Positions 7,926-17,882 are shown, numbered from the stretch's first letter. The stretch is 64,000 bases of DNA from Haliea sp. (GCA_002692965.1 NZNC01000015.1:62001-126000), one strand, 5' to 3'. A program made the numbers and translations. The notes: generated by a model not told the origin, from the letters alone.

Positions 7926-10900
7926 TTGCCAAGCAGGCGAGAAGACATCGCGGCCGCTCCTGACAGCGGCATTGGCCGCTTGCTTCGGTCGGCGGGCTAT
8001 TGTGCCCTGTTGCTTGCCCTGGTCTGCCTCGCATCCCTGGCCCTTGCCTCAGAGCCCGTTCGCTACCCCTTCCAGATCGAACCCGGCCCGCTGCCGGCGG
8101 CCCTCCTCGCCTTCAGCCGGCAGAGTGATACCCCCATCGTATTCTCCGACCGAAGCGTGCGCCATCTCTCCGCGCCGGCCGTGATCGGTGACCTGACCGC
8201 GGCGGAAGCCCTCGATCAGCTGCTGCGCCATAGCGGGCTGAGCTGGGAGGCGGTGGATGAACGCATTATTGCCGTCTTCCGCACACGCTGCATCGACCAC
8301 GAGGACGACCCGGACTGCCCGGGCTTTCGGGAAACCGGAGCCCGCTACATGGCCTATGAGCCCGGCATCGAGGAGACCTACGTCTATGGCTCGCGCCTCA
8401 CCGGCTCGCGCATTCGCCGGGACCCGGGGCGCTACGATGCGCCGGTGGACATCTTCGCGCGGGCGGATATCGAGCGCAGCGGTGCGCAGACCCTCAGCGA
8501 CCTGCTGCGCTTTCTCCCCGCCGCCGTGGGCAACTCCACCAGCACGGCCATCAGCAACGGCGGGGACGGGACCGCCACGGTCACCCTGCGCGGCCTGCCC
8601 GCCAGCAATACCCTGATTCTGATCAATGGTCGCCGGGTCGCCAATGCCGGTCTGGCGGGTGAGTCGGTCAACCTCAACAGCATTTCCGCGGCAGCGGTCG
8701 AACGGGTGGAGATTCTCAAGGATGGAGCCTCCGCCATTTATGGCTCGGATGCCATTGCCGGCGTGGTCAATGTCATCATGAAGCGGGACTTTTACGGCTG
8801 GCTCGCGGAGGCCTACCACGGCCAGAGCAGCCGGGGCGACCTGCAGACGCGAACCCAGACCCTGCAATACGGCGGCACCATTCCGCGCGGGACCGTATTT
8901 GTCAGCGCGTCGCATTTCGAACAGGAGCCGCTCTTTAGCCGCGACCGCAGGGTGTCGCGCAATGCCGACACCCGCGCTCTCGGCGGCAGCGACCAACGCT
9001 CCAGTGCGACGCCCGATGCACGGATCGCCCTGCCGGATGGCGGCACCCTGATTGCCACGCCCGATGGCTATCGACCCGCGGGCCCGGACGACCTGTACAA
9101 CTACCAGCAGGACACCACCGCGGTGGTTCCCCTGCGGCGCGAGAGCCTTTACGCCAGCCTGATCCACGACATCACCGACCAGGTCAGCGCCGAGCTGGAA
9201 CTGCACTGGCTGAAAAACAGCGCACGGGCCACGCTGGCACCGACCCCGATCTTTACCGGCTTCGAGCAGACGCCACTGGTAGTGGCCGCCGACAACCCCT
9301 TCAACAGTTTCGGCATACCGCTGACTGACGTGCGCCGTCGACTGGTGGAATTCCCCAGCCGCGAGCAGCACAACGAGTCCGAAGTCTTTCGCGCCAGCGC
9401 CATCATGGAGGGCATCTACGCCGACTGGCACTGGGATGTCGCGCTGACCCGTAGTGAGAACCGGGCGCGAGAGTCCCTCTCCAACCTGGTCGATGCAGAG
9501 CGCTTGCAGCGCGGTATCGGCCCCGTCGCCGACTGTCGCGGCCCGGCAATCGATGGCTGCCAGCCCGTCAACCTGCTGGGGCCCGCCGGCAGCCTGGGCC
9601 CGGCACAGGTGGATTACCTGCGCGTCGACGGCAGCATCAGTGGCTACAGCAGCCTGAGCAGTGCCGCCATCAACCTGAGCAATGCCTTGCTCAATCTCCC
9701 CGCGGGGCGCGGCGACCTCGCAGTCGGCCTGGAATTTCGCCACGAGGCGACCGCCAAGCGCCCCGACACACGTCTCGCCGACACCGCGATACTGGGGGCG
9801 GGCAATCTGCAGGCCACCCGCGGTGAACGCAAGGTCCTCGAGCTGTACGCCGAGACCCGCCTGCCCCTGTGGCGCCAGGGCAAGTCCCGGGTTGATCTGG
9901 AGGCAGCACTGCGCCAGTCCAGCTACAGCGATTTCGGCGCGGCCACCAATCCCCAGCTCGGACTGCGCTATCAGATCACCCCGTCCCTGGTATTACGCAG
10001 CGGCTACGCCCGGGGCTTCCGGGCCCCCAGCCTGAAAGAGCTTCACGAAGGCCCCAGCGAGACCCAGGCCTTCATCACTGACCCCTGCATCAACCCGGCC
10101 AATGTCGGCACCCTGCCCGGATGCAGCACGCAGGCCGACCCCACGCGCAACCAGTTCCTGGTGGTCAAGGGCGGCAATCCCGACCTCGACGCCGAACACG
10201 CCGACACCTGGAGTGCCGGGATCCGCTGGAACCCCGCGAGCGTGCCGGGGCTCCGCCTGAAAGCCGATTATTTCCTGATTGAACAGGAAGATGTGGTCGC
10301 CTCCAGCGCACAGTTCCTCGTCAACCGCAACGCGCGGGACGGCAGCTTTGCCGAGCGCATCAGCCGCGATGAGCGGGGCAACCTGGTGCTGGTCCAGGCG
10401 GAAAACCTCAACGTGGGCCGGCGGCGCGTGCAGGGGGTCGATCTGGGCCTGACCTGGACCCTGCCGCGGCAAACCTGGGGGCAACTGCAGCTCCAGGGCA
10501 AGGGCGCCTGGATCGGGGAATACCTCACGCAGTTCGACCCCAGCGAGCGGGGCCGCGACCTCGCCGGCACCTTCCAGGACGAGGCAGCCGAGGGTCTGGG
10601 TGGCATACCCCGCTGGAAATCCCAACTGGGCCTGCTCTGGCACTGGCGCAACTGGGAGGCCAGCTACCAGCTGCACCATGTCAGCAGCCTGCGGGAAACC
10701 CTCCCGGATACCAACCGTCGACGCCGGATTGATGCCTGGACCATCCACGACCTGCAGCTGAGCCTGCTGCTGCCAGTGCGAGAGGGGCTGCGCGTCACCC
10801 TGGGCGTGGACAACGTCCTCGACGAAGCGGCGCCATTGGTCGCCTCGGCGTTCAACGATAATATCGACGCCAGAACCCACGAGCTGCGGGGCCGCTTCTG

Positions 10901-10928
10901 GTACGCCCGCCTCAGCCAGCGATTCTGA
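7926..10928 (+). CDS. TonB-dependent receptor with N-terminal signalling (STN) domain
   Basis: 1000 aa, starting at TTG (7926) after a GCAGGTAG ribosome-binding site; no ATG gives a better start. The signal peptide is about 20-42 (basic stretch, then 'YCALLLALVCLASLALA'). The STN domain is about 45-120 ('FQIEPGPLPAALLAFSRQSD', 'LDQLLRHSGLSWEAVDERII'). A TonB-box-like 'EETYVYGSRL' comes next, then the plug ('NGRRVANAGL', 'IEILKDGASAIYGSDAIAGV') and a 22-strand barrel ending in aromatic 'RFWYARLSQRF'. It imports a ligand across the outer membrane and signals to the FecR/FecI pair. A plug motif match to siderophore receptors is not decisive, so the substrate is unassigned. Confidence 0.93.
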   Translation: MPSRREDIAAAPDSGIGRLLRSAGYCALLLALVCLASLALASEPVRYPFQIEPGPLPAALLAFSRQSDTPIVFSDRSVRHLSAPAVIGDLTAAEALDQLLRHSGLSWEAVDERIIAVFRTRCIDHEDDPDCPGFRETGARYMAYEPGIEETYVYGSRLTGSRIRRDPGRYDAPVDIFARADIERSGAQTLSDLLRFLPAAVGNSTSTAISNGGDGTATVTLRGLPASNTLILINGRRVANAGLAGESVNLNSISAAAVERVEILKDGASAIYGSDAIAGVVNVIMKRDFYGWLAEAYHGQSSRGDLQTRTQTLQYGGTIPRGTVFVSASHFEQEPLFSRDRRVSRNADTRALGGSDQRSSATPDARIALPDGGTLIATPDGYRPAGPDDLYNYQQDTTAVVPLRRESLYASLIHDITDQVSAELELHWLKNSARATLAPTPIFTGFEQTPLVVAADNPFNSFGIPLTDVRRRLVEFPSREQHNESEVFRASAIMEGIYADWHWDVALTRSENRARESLSNLVDAERLQRGIGPVADCRGPAIDGCQPVNLLGPAGSLGPAQVDYLRVDGSISGYSSLSSAAINLSNALLNLPAGRGDLAVGLEFRHEATAKRPDTRLADTAILGAGNLQATRGERKVLELYAETRLPLWRQGKSRVDLEAALRQSSYSDFGAATNPQLGLRYQITPSLVLRSGYARGFRAPSLKELHEGPSETQAFITDPCINPANVGTLPGCSTQADPTRNQFLVVKGGNPDLDAEHADTWSAGIRWNPASVPGLRLKADYFLIEQEDVVASSAQFLVNRNARDGSFAERISRDERGNLVLVQAENLNVGRRRVQGVDLGLTWTLPRQTWGQLQLQGKGAWIGEYLTQFDPSERGRDLAGTFQDEAAEGLGGIPRWKSQLGLLWHWRNWEASYQLHHVSSLRETLPDTNRRRRIDAWTIHDLQLSLLLPVREGLRVTLGVDNVLDEAAPLVASAFNDNIDARTHELRGRFWYARLSQRF

Positions 10929-10940
10929 TTGGAGCCTCCC

Positions 10941-11402
10941 ATGCGACCCCATCCCCTCGTATATACCTTCCTGGCCCTCTCGCTCTCCGCCTCAACGGCC
11001 CTCGCCGAGGATTTTCCCGGTGTCCGTCAACTGATGAGCGACGAGCAGTTTCGGGAGGCCGGACTGCACAAGCTCAGCACAGGAGAGCGGGAGGCGCTGG
11101 ACCGCTGGCTGCTGCACTACACCGTGGGAGATGCCCAGGAGCTGCGCCGCAGCAACCAGGCCGTGCAGGAAGCGGAAGAGGCCGTGACCATCGAGGCCGC
11201 GATCAAGTCGCCTTTCCGGGGCTGGGACGGCAATACCGTATTTCAGCTGGACAACGGCCAGGTGTGGCGCCAGCGACTGCGCGGGCGGTATTTTCACCGC
11301 AGTGACGACAACGCCGTGGTGATTCGCAAGAACCTCTTCGGCTTCTGGGAAATGACCGTGACCAGCAGCGGCAAAACCGTGGGTGTCACCCGGGTCAACT
11401 AG
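10941..11402 (+). CDS. small exported protein of unknown function
   Basis: 153 aa. The ATG at 10941 lies 8 bp after a GGAG and 13 bp after the receptor's stop, so it is co-transcribed with it. A cleavable signal peptide covers about residues 1-20 ('FLALSLSASTALA'), predicting a periplasmic or secreted product. The middle is charged and helical (acidic stretch near residues 70-80). The C-terminal half contains 'GWDGNTVFQLDNGQVWRQR' and 'NLFGFWEMTV', which looks like a compact beta-rich fold and recalls uncharacterised exported proteins of other proteobacteria. No catalytic motif is visible. Its position suggests a role in receptor function or ligand handling. Confidence 0.8.
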   Translation: MRPHPLVYTFLALSLSASTALAEDFPGVRQLMSDEQFREAGLHKLSTGEREALDRWLLHYTVGDAQELRRSNQAVQEAEEAVTIEAAIKSPFRGWDGNTVFQLDNGQVWRQRLRGRYFHRSDDNAVVIRKNLFGFWEMTVTSSGKTVGVTRVN

Positions 11403-11587
11403 CACACGGCGCTGTACCCCGGCGGTGGGATTTTGGCACTTTTTCGGGTTCCCCAAAGATTCCGTGAATTTCTCACAAAACCCGCGGGAACTTTACGGAC
11501 GCACCTGTCGAATTCGTTTAATGTTTGTAGCCAGTGGCACCAGCCACCGGAAAACAAAACGTTTAAACGACGTACAGGGGTAAAGCT
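11403..11587 (+). promoter_or_regulatory. 185-bp AT-rich leader of the second TonB receptor gene
   Basis: Base composition falls sharply compared with the genes to the left. A 10-bp palindrome CGTTTAAACG (11560-11569) lies 18 bp before the ATG and could be an operator. A small hairpin (GTGGC-acca-GCCAC) precedes it. TTTAAT near 11517-11522 is a possible -10 element. CAGGGG (11575-11580) serves as ribosome-binding site. No gene is present. All regulatory readings here are tentative. Confidence 0.4.
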
Positions 11588-14455
11588 ATGTTGATCAAAA
11601 ATCGTCTCACCTTGGCAGTTTCAGCCGCCCTGGGCCTGAGCGCCGGGGCCGTTCTGCCCGGGGTCGCCAATGCGCAAGATTCCGAAGCAGACCTTTTGAT
11701 AGAAGAAGTAATTGTTACCGGCTCCCGGATACTTCGCTCAAACCTTCAATCACCAACACCAATAACCACGATTGACTCGGATACCATTGAGTTTTCAGGT
11801 CAGATCAATGCAGCAGATATTTTAAGAAACCTTCCCTCTGCAGGTGTGCCGGGAATCTCATCTGCCAACTCTAACTTTTTCACATCTGGTGGTGGCGTAA
11901 ACACCATCAACCTCCGAAATCTCGGTGAAGACAGGACGCTCGTACTCGTCAATGGCCGCAGATATATTTCGGGTGTAGCAGGAACCGCAGCTGTAGACTG
12001 GAACACTATACCAACAGAGCTCATCGACAGAGTCGAGGTTATTACGGGTGGTGCATCAGCAATCTATGGCTCTGATGCTCTCGCCGGCGTAGTAAACGTC
12101 ATTCTAAAAAATGATTTCGAAGGACTGGAGATCAGTGGTTCTTTCGGTGAAACCATCGATCATGGTGACGATAAAAGACAGCGTATCAATATCACAATGG
12201 GTGACAATTTCGCCAATGACAGGGGCAACGCTGTCGTTTCCGTTACCTATTCAGATGAGGGCGGGGTTCTCGCCAGAGACCGCCGCGAGACAAGACTTGA
12301 CGATTTGAGCGGGATCTACTTTGGCGAAGATGTTCGTGACTCTATCGCTCCTGTATTCTCCAGCTACTCTGAGTCCGGCAGACTCTTCGTTCCTTCGACG
12401 GGCGACTCATACGTGTTCGATCCCACATTGGGGGCGAACGGTGAACTGGTTCCCTACTCCGATACATATGGCTTTAATCGCCAGGCCTTCAGACGCTACC
12501 TTGTCCCAACCGAGCGTTACTTGATAAGCAGCAACATCAACTACCGAATCAATAATAGCGTCGAGGCTTACCTGGAAACCACTTTTGCTAGAACAGAAAC
12601 GTCCACAGAGCTTGAACCATTCCCTCTCGGCAATGAAGACCTTAATATTCCTGGCATACATGTTTCCAACCCTTATGTTCCCGCCGCGATGCGTGACTTT
12701 GTCACCAATGCGGGTGATGAATACGTAGAGTTCTGGCGTAGAACCACAGAGCTGGGCGAGAGAGGCGCGGAAGCAGAACGCCAGACATTCAGAGCATTGT
12801 TTGGGCTGCGCGGGGATATCAGTGATGGTTGGGCATGGGACGCCTACTACGGTGAAGGCCGGATGCAGGACAGCCAGCGCTCTACCGGCCAGCTCAACGC
12901 TCCAAATTTCCGTAACGCGTTGAATGTCGTCGACGGAGACGGGGACCCCAGCACCTTTGACCCAGTCTGTGCAGACCCTGCGGCACGAGCCGAAGGGTGT
13001 GTTCCAATCAATATTTTTGGCAAAGGCTCTATTAGTCAAGACGCTGCCGATTATGTCCGTGCACCCTCTATCAGGGATCAAAAAACCGAACAGACTATAG
13101 CTGGCTTCAACATAACCGGTGAGGTTTTTGATCTACCAGCTGGCAGTGTCGCCATTGCAGCAGGCTACGAATACCGCTCAGAATATGCGGGAGATTTTCC
13201 AGATGCGCTCACCCAGACTGGGCAAAATGCCGGAAACCAGGAACAGATTACCGAAGGGAAATACAGCGTCGATGAGATTTTTCTTGAGATCGACGTGCCT
13301 TTACTGAAAGACCTACCCTTGATAGATGACCTTTCCGCTGGTGCAGCATACCGATATTCTGATTATGATACTGTCGGAAGTACCGACGCATATACGGCTA
13401 GACTATCCTGGCAATTCACAGAATCCTTGCGGGCTCGTCTCCAGTATGCAAAAGCAGTAAGGGCTCCAAACATCACGGAACAGTTTGCACCGGGAGGTGA
13501 AAATTTCGCTCCCGTCTCTGATCCCTGTGATGGCATCACTTCCACAACTCCGGGGATAGTTGCCGAAAACTGCCGATCCATTCCAGCAGTTGCCTCCCGT
13601 ATCGCAGAGACGGGGGTTTTTGACCTTCAGCAAACCGAGATACAAGGCACGGGTGGCTTTACTGGCTTGGGCAATGAGAACCTAGATACAGAAACCTCCG
13701 ACAGCTTCACTGTTGGGCTGATTTTTGACCATAGCTTTGGTGAGTATGGTGAAACAACCGTCTCAGTCGATTGGTACTCGATTGAAATAGAAGACCTGAT
13801 TGATGTCGTCGGCCGGCAGACGGCTATCGACTTCTGCTATACGGGCCAGAACTTCCCTAATGAATTCTGTGACTTAGTTGTACGTGATACAACCGGCCCA
13901 GCATTTCAACTAGGCGAAATCACCGAAGTAAACTCAGGCTATATCAACGAAGGAGAACTCAAGACCGAGGGTATTGATGTTCAATTTCAATGGTCCATTC
14001 TTCCGGGTGACTTCATTCAGGGGGCAGCGGGACAGATTGGGCTCAACGTCAATTACAGCTACCTCGACAAATTCGAGGAAACAAAATTTGGCGTCACTCA
14101 GGACTACGCCGGGGAGGTGGGTTACGCAGAACACCGTTGGCTAGCTTCTCTCGGCTATCGCACTGACAACCTGGCCATTCAGTGGGAGACTCTGTACATA
14201 GGTGACTCGAAGCCCTCTCTCACAACCCCTGAATTCAATTACGACGTAGGGGAATTTGTGGTCCATGATATCTATGCTTCTTACCAAATCATGGACAACC
14301 TGAATCTTCACATTGGAGTAGACAATGTACTAGATGAGGAAGCTCCCACGATACTGACTGGTGTCACAGGCAATACAACAGGTTGGGATACCAACGCCAG
14401 CGTATACCCTGTATATGGAACCAAGTACTACGTTGGTTTCAAAGCGGCTTTTTAG
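11588..14455 (+). CDS. TonB-dependent receptor, AT-rich compared with its surroundings
   Basis: 955 aa. The signal peptide is about 1-29 (ends 'GVANA'). A TonB box-like 'EEVIVTGSRI' is near residue 37. The plug is about 45-165 ('NLRNLGEDRTLVLVNGRRY', 'VEVITGGASAIYGSDALAGV'), followed by the barrel, ending 'YPVYGTKYYVGFKAAF'. It has no STN domain, so it should not signal to the FecIR pair. Codon use is plainly different from all neighbours: many A/T-ending codons, AGA and ATA are frequent, and overall GC is near one half by eye, whereas flanking genes are near two thirds. This points to recent acquisition. It is closed by a strong bidirectional terminator. Substrate unknown. Confidence 0.93.
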   Translation: MLIKNRLTLAVSAALGLSAGAVLPGVANAQDSEADLLIEEVIVTGSRILRSNLQSPTPITTIDSDTIEFSGQINAADILRNLPSAGVPGISSANSNFFTSGGGVNTINLRNLGEDRTLVLVNGRRYISGVAGTAAVDWNTIPTELIDRVEVITGGASAIYGSDALAGVVNVILKNDFEGLEISGSFGETIDHGDDKRQRINITMGDNFANDRGNAVVSVTYSDEGGVLARDRRETRLDDLSGIYFGEDVRDSIAPVFSSYSESGRLFVPSTGDSYVFDPTLGANGELVPYSDTYGFNRQAFRRYLVPTERYLISSNINYRINNSVEAYLETTFARTETSTELEPFPLGNEDLNIPGIHVSNPYVPAAMRDFVTNAGDEYVEFWRRTTELGERGAEAERQTFRALFGLRGDISDGWAWDAYYGEGRMQDSQRSTGQLNAPNFRNALNVVDGDGDPSTFDPVCADPAARAEGCVPINIFGKGSISQDAADYVRAPSIRDQKTEQTIAGFNITGEVFDLPAGSVAIAAGYEYRSEYAGDFPDALTQTGQNAGNQEQITEGKYSVDEIFLEIDVPLLKDLPLIDDLSAGAAYRYSDYDTVGSTDAYTARLSWQFTESLRARLQYAKAVRAPNITEQFAPGGENFAPVSDPCDGITSTTPGIVAENCRSIPAVASRIAETGVFDLQQTEIQGTGGFTGLGNENLDTETSDSFTVGLIFDHSFGEYGETTVSVDWYSIEIEDLIDVVGRQTAIDFCYTGQNFPNEFCDLVVRDTTGPAFQLGEITEVNSGYINEGELKTEGIDVQFQWSILPGDFIQGAAGQIGLNVNYSYLDKFEETKFGVTQDYAGEVGYAEHRWLASLGYRTDNLAIQWETLYIGDSKPSLTTPEFNYDVGEFVVHDIYASYQIMDNLNLHIGVDNVLDEEAPTILTGVTGNTTGWDTNASVYPVYGTKYYVGFKAAF

Positions 14456-14468
14456 TCTATGACACTCT

Positions 14469-14502
14469 AAAAACAAGGCGGGCATGAGCCCGCCTTGTTT
14501 TT
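14469..14502. terminator. strong bidirectional intrinsic terminator
   Basis: AAAAACAAGGCGGGC and GCCCGCCTTGTTTTT form a perfect 15-bp stem (14469-14483 with 14488-14502) around a 4-nt ATGA loop. A T-run closes it on the plus strand and an equivalent run on the minus strand. It lies 13 bp after the AT-rich receptor gene and before the convergent hydrolase gene, so it can serve both. The 145 bp that follow, up to 14647, hold no gene. Confidence 0.92.
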
Positions 14503-14647
14503 ATGGGTACAATTCCGCTATTAGTGACCCTGGCTCAACATCCTTAAGTGAGAAAATACCAGCAAACGGTGTTTCCCACCCACGAAGTCAAAACAAGACG
14601 CTCTCCCGGTGGGAGGCGGAGTGCCGATTTGGCTGTTGCGAAACCAG

Positions 14648-15610
14648 TCACCACCCGCAATAGCGATCCACCAGCCTGAGATAACGCTCCCGCAACCCCA
14701 CCGCCTCATTCGCCAGGTGATGTCCCGCGCCGGGCAGCAACTCGATGCGCAGGCCGGGAAACAGCTTGCCGTACTGCGGCAGGTTGTAGCGCCAGTCCAC
14801 GGTCTGATCGGCATCACCCTGAATCAGCAGGGCCGGTCCCACGCCGAGATCCTCCCGGGGCAGCCCGGCCAGCCAGCGGCGCAGGGCGCCGACCCAGGCA
14901 ACGGGGATACGCCGGGACTGCAGGGGGTCGCGTTGCACGAAGTCGAGAAACTCGCGGTCGGAGGAGTTTTCGGCGAAGCGCCGGGGAACACTGTCCACCA
15001 GGCGGTGCACCAGGGTGTGGGCGAGGCAGACACGGCGCCACTGGGCCGGTCGCAGCAGGGGTGCCAGCAGCACGGTATTGCGGAAAGGCCAGGAACCAGC
15101 CTGGTGGCGGGCAAATTCCACCAGCGCGGCACCGCCGGTACTCTGGGCGATAACGGCCCAGGGCAGCTCGGGAAGGTGAACAGCCCCCATGACATCGGCA
15201 ACAGTCCGGCCATAGCTGGCGAAGTCATCGATGCTGGCCGGAGGGCCGCTGGAAAGTCCGTGTCCGGGCAGATCGAAGATCATCACATTGGCGCCCCGGG
15301 CCAGACCATGGGCAATCAGGTTCCCGTAGAGGCCCGTGTGGTCGAAGTAGCCGTGCAGGAGCAGAAGGTTATGCCGGGCCCCGGGCTGCTCCCAGGTTTG
15401 TACCGCCAGCCTGTAGTCCCCGCTTTGGATGGCGCCAATGCGGTGGCGCACGCCGGGCAGGCGTTCGGCAAAGTCCAGATGATAGAAGTGCAGGTAGCGG
15501 TCCAGCCCCTCGAGCCCGGGCAGCATCTTATCGCCCGGGGACACGCCCTCGTGAAAGTCCGGCAGCCCTTTTGCCAGGGCGGCCAGACTTTCGGCAGTGA
15601 GCGGCAACAC
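14648..15610 (-). CDS. alpha/beta-hydrolase, lysophospholipase/monoacylglycerol-lipase type
   Basis: 320 aa from a GTG (15608-15610) with a GAGCGGGG stretch upstream. The fold is shown by the oxyanion 'LLLLHGYFDHTGLY' strand (near 90), 'FDLPGHGLSSG', a nucleophile elbow 'AQSTGG' (A-x-S-x-G type, serine near 150), a late aspartate in 'IQGDADQTVDW', and the histidine in 'PGAGHHLANE'. It probably hydrolyses a lipid ester in the cytosol. It is the last gene of the tkt-epd-pgk-fba run, 13 bp after fba. The metabolic reason for that linkage is not evident. There is no signal peptide. Confidence 0.85.
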   Translation of the reverse strand: MLPLTAESLAALAKGLPDFHEGVSPGDKMLPGLEGLDRYLHFYHLDFAERLPGVRHRIGAIQSGDYRLAVQTWEQPGARHNLLLLHGYFDHTGLYGNLIAHGLARGANVMIFDLPGHGLSSGPPASIDDFASYGRTVADVMGAVHLPELPWAVIAQSTGGAALVEFARHQAGSWPFRNTVLLAPLLRPAQWRRVCLAHTLVHRLVDSVPRRFAENSSDREFLDFVQRDPLQSRRIPVAWVGALRRWLAGLPREDLGVGPALLIQGDADQTVDWRYNLPQYGKLFPGLRIELLPGAGHHLANEAVGLRERYLRLVDRYCGW

Positions 15611-15623
15611 GCGCCCGCCCCGC

Positions 15624-16688
15624 TCAGTGTACCTTCGGATCCAGTTCGCCGGCGTCGTAGGATTCCTGCATGCTGATCAGGGAGCGTACCTTGATCCTGT
15701 CCGCGTGACCGGCCGTGCCGAAGGCCTCGTAGCGCGCGATGCAGATCTCGCGCATCGCCTTCACGGTTTCCGCCAGGAATTTGCGCGGGTCGAACTCCGC
15801 CGGGTGCTGCGCCAGGAAGCGGCGCACGGCACCGGTCGAGGCCAGGCGCAGGTCGGTGTCAATATTCACCTTGCGCACCCCGTGGCGGATGCCCTCCTGG
15901 ATCTGTTCCACCGGCACGCCGTAGGTTTCCGGAATCTCGCCACCGAACTCGTTGATGATGGCCAGCCACTCCTGGGGTACCGAGGAGGAACCGTGCATCA
16001 CCAGGTGAGTGTCGGGAATCCGCGTGTGGATCTCCTTGATGCGATCGATCGCCAGGATGTCGCCGGTCGGCGGACGGCTGAATTTGTAGGCACCGTGGCT
16101 GGTTCCGCAGGCGATCGCCAGGGCGTCGACACCCGTATCCTTGACGAACTGCGCTGCCTCCTCGGGGTCGGTCAGCAGCTGGTCGTGGCTCAGGGTACCC
16201 TCGGCGCCCACGCCATCTTCCTCGCCGGCCTGACCGGTTTCCAGGGAGCCGAGGCAGCCCAGCTCGCCTTCCACGGAGACCCCACAGGCGTGGGCCATCT
16301 CCACCACCTGGAGGGTCACGCCGGCATTGTAGTCGTAATCCATCGGCGTCTTGCCGTCGGTGCCCAGGGAGCCGTCCATCATCACCGAGCTGAAGCCCAG
16401 CTGGATGGAACGCTGGCAGACCGCCGGAGATACTCCGTGGTCCTGGTGCATGACCACCGGAATCTGCGGGAACTCCTCGATGGCGGCGGCGATCATGGCG
16501 CGCAGGAAGGGCGCACCGGCGTACTTGCGGGCACCGGCACTGGCCTGCATGATCACCGGCGAGTTGGTGGCCGCGGCGGCCTCCATGATGGCCCGGGTCT
16601 GCTCCAGATTGTTGACGTTGAAGGCGGGCACGCCGTAACCGTATTCCGCGGCGTGGTCGAGAAGCTGGCGCAAGCTGATCAGTGCCAT
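15624..16688 (-). CDS. fba: fructose-bisphosphate aldolase, class II
   Basis: 354 aa. It catalyses the reversible aldol cleavage of fructose-1,6-bisphosphate (or condensation to sedoheptulose-1,7-bisphosphate) with a divalent metal. Zinc ligands are seen in 'VVMHQDHG' (near 80-87), the acidic 'EGELG' (near 140), and histidines in '[10 protein letters not shown]' and 'LVMHGSSS'. Its length and the '[21 protein letters not shown]' segment place it in the class IIB/'CbbA' subgroup. It lies 33 bp after pgk in a minus-strand operon. There is no Rubisco gene nearby, so a Calvin-cycle role is not implied. Confidence 0.95.
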   Translation of the reverse strand: MALISLRQLLDHAAEYGYGVPAFNVNNLEQTRAIMEAAAATNSPVIMQASAGARKYAGAPFLRAMIAAAIEEFPQIPVVMHQDHGVSPAVCQRSIQLGFSSVMMDGSLGTDGKTPMDYDYNAGVTLQVVEMAHACGVSVEGELGCLGSLETGQAGEEDGVGAEGTLSHDQLLTDPEEAAQFVKDTGVDALAIACGTSHGAYKFSRPPTGDILAIDRIKEIHTRIPDTHLVMHGSSSVPQEWLAIINEFGGEIPETYGVPVEQIQEGIRHGVRKVNIDTDLRLASTGAVRRFLAQHPAEFDPRKFLAETVKAMREICIARYEAFGTAGHADRIKVRSLISMQESYDAGELDPKVH

Positions 16689-16721
16689 GATTTCAATTCC
16701 TCTGTTTGAAGCGCTGCGCCG

Positions 16722-17879
16722 TCAGTCGGCGGCGCGCTGTTGCAAAATGGCAACCGCCGGCAGGGTCTTGCCTTCCACGTACTCCAGGAAAGCACCACCA
16801 CCGGTGGAAATATAGGACACCTGCCCGGCAATGCCGAACTGGTCGATCGCAGCCAACGTGTCGCCACCGCCGGCAAGCGAAAAAGCAGGGCTGTCCGCTA
16901 TGGCGTGAGCCAGGGCTTCGGTACCGGCCGCGAACGCCGGAAATTCGAACACACCCACCGGCCCGTTCCAGAGTATGGTACCGGCGTTGGCGATCACTTC
17001 GGCAATGGCCGCTGCGGCCTTCGGGCCGATATCCAGGATCATGTCATCCTCGGCGACCGCATCCACCCCTTTTAGCTCCGCTGTGGCATCCGCGGCAAAG
17101 GCCTTCGCGGTGACCACATCCTCGGGCAGGGGAATCCTGGTCTTCGCCATCAACGCGCTGGCGGCGGGAATCAGATCGTGTTCACACAGGGACTTGCCCA
17201 CCGGCTTGCCGGCTGCGGCCAGGAAGGTGTTGGCGATGCCGCCGCCGACCACCAGCTGGTCAACCTTCTCGGAAAGGGTTTCAAGGACCTCCAGCTTGGT
17301 GGAGACCTTGGAACCGCCGACGATCGCCACCAGCGGCCGGGCGGGGCGGGCAAGTGCCTTTTCCAGGGCATCCAGCTCCGCCGCCAGCAGGGGCCCCGCG
17401 CAGGCGACCGGCGCGAAGCGGGCAACCCCGTGGGTGGAAGCCTGGGCGCGGTGGGCGGTGCCAAAGGCATCCATCACGAAGACATCGCACAACGCGGCGT
17501 AAGCCCTGGCCAGAGACTCGTCGTCCTTCTTTTCGCCCGGGTTGAAGCGCACGTTTTCCAGCAAGGCCACCTGACCCTCTGCCAGCTCGACACCCTCTCG
17601 CCAGTTGGCCACCAGGGGCACCGGGCAGCCCAGCAGGCCGGCCAGGTGCTCGGCAACCGGCGCCAGGGAGTACTGCGCCTCGAAATGGCCCTCTTCCGGG
17701 CGCCCGAGGTGGGACATCAGCATCACCTTCGCCCCCGCCTCCATGGCCTGGCGCACGGTCGGCAGCACCGCCCGAATTCGCGCATCGCTGGTTACCCGGC
17801 CATCCTTGATCGGCACGTTGAGATCCTCGCGGATCAGCACCCGCTTGCCAGCCAGGTCCAGCTCGGCCATCAGCTTCAT
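16722..17879 (-). CDS. pgk: phosphoglycerate kinase
   Basis: 385 aa. It transfers phosphate between 1,3-bisphosphoglycerate and ADP. The N-terminal substrate domain has '[13 protein letters not shown]', 'SHLGRPEEG' and the basic-patch arginines. The C-terminal nucleotide domain has '[13 protein letters not shown]' and '[13 protein letters not shown]', ending in the expected '[15 protein letters not shown]'. The ATG at 17877-17879 is 6 bp after AGGAG, which itself overlaps the end of epd. A GTG three bases earlier and an ATG at 17870 are alternatives. Translation is probably coupled to epd. Confidence 0.96.
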   Translation of the reverse strand: MKLMAELDLAGKRVLIREDLNVPIKDGRVTSDARIRAVLPTVRQAMEAGAKVMLMSHLGRPEEGHFEAQYSLAPVAEHLAGLLGCPVPLVANWREGVELAEGQVALLENVRFNPGEKKDDESLARAYAALCDVFVMDAFGTAHRAQASTHGVARFAPVACAGPLLAAELDALEKALARPARPLVAIVGGSKVSTKLEVLETLSEKVDQLVVGGGIANTFLAAAGKPVGKSLCEHDLIPAASALMAKTRIPLPEDVVTAKAFAADATAELKGVDAVAEDDMILDIGPKAAAAIAEVIANAGTILWNGPVGVFEFPAFAAGTEALAHAIADSPAFSLAGGGDTLAAIDQFGIAGQVSYISTGGGAFLEYVEGKTLPAVAILQQRAAD

Positions 17880-17882
17880 CAC

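Noticed and set aside
11560-11569. CGTTTAAACG palindrome as a firm operator
   Set aside because: Ten bases are expected by chance every few kilobases in AT-rich DNA; kept only as a remark in the leader entry.
15624-16688. Calvin-cycle operon (aldolase of CbbA type with pgk, GAPDH and tkt)
   Set aside because: No Rubisco, phosphoribulokinase or CbbR-like gene occurs nearby; the set is the ordinary heterotrophic arrangement.
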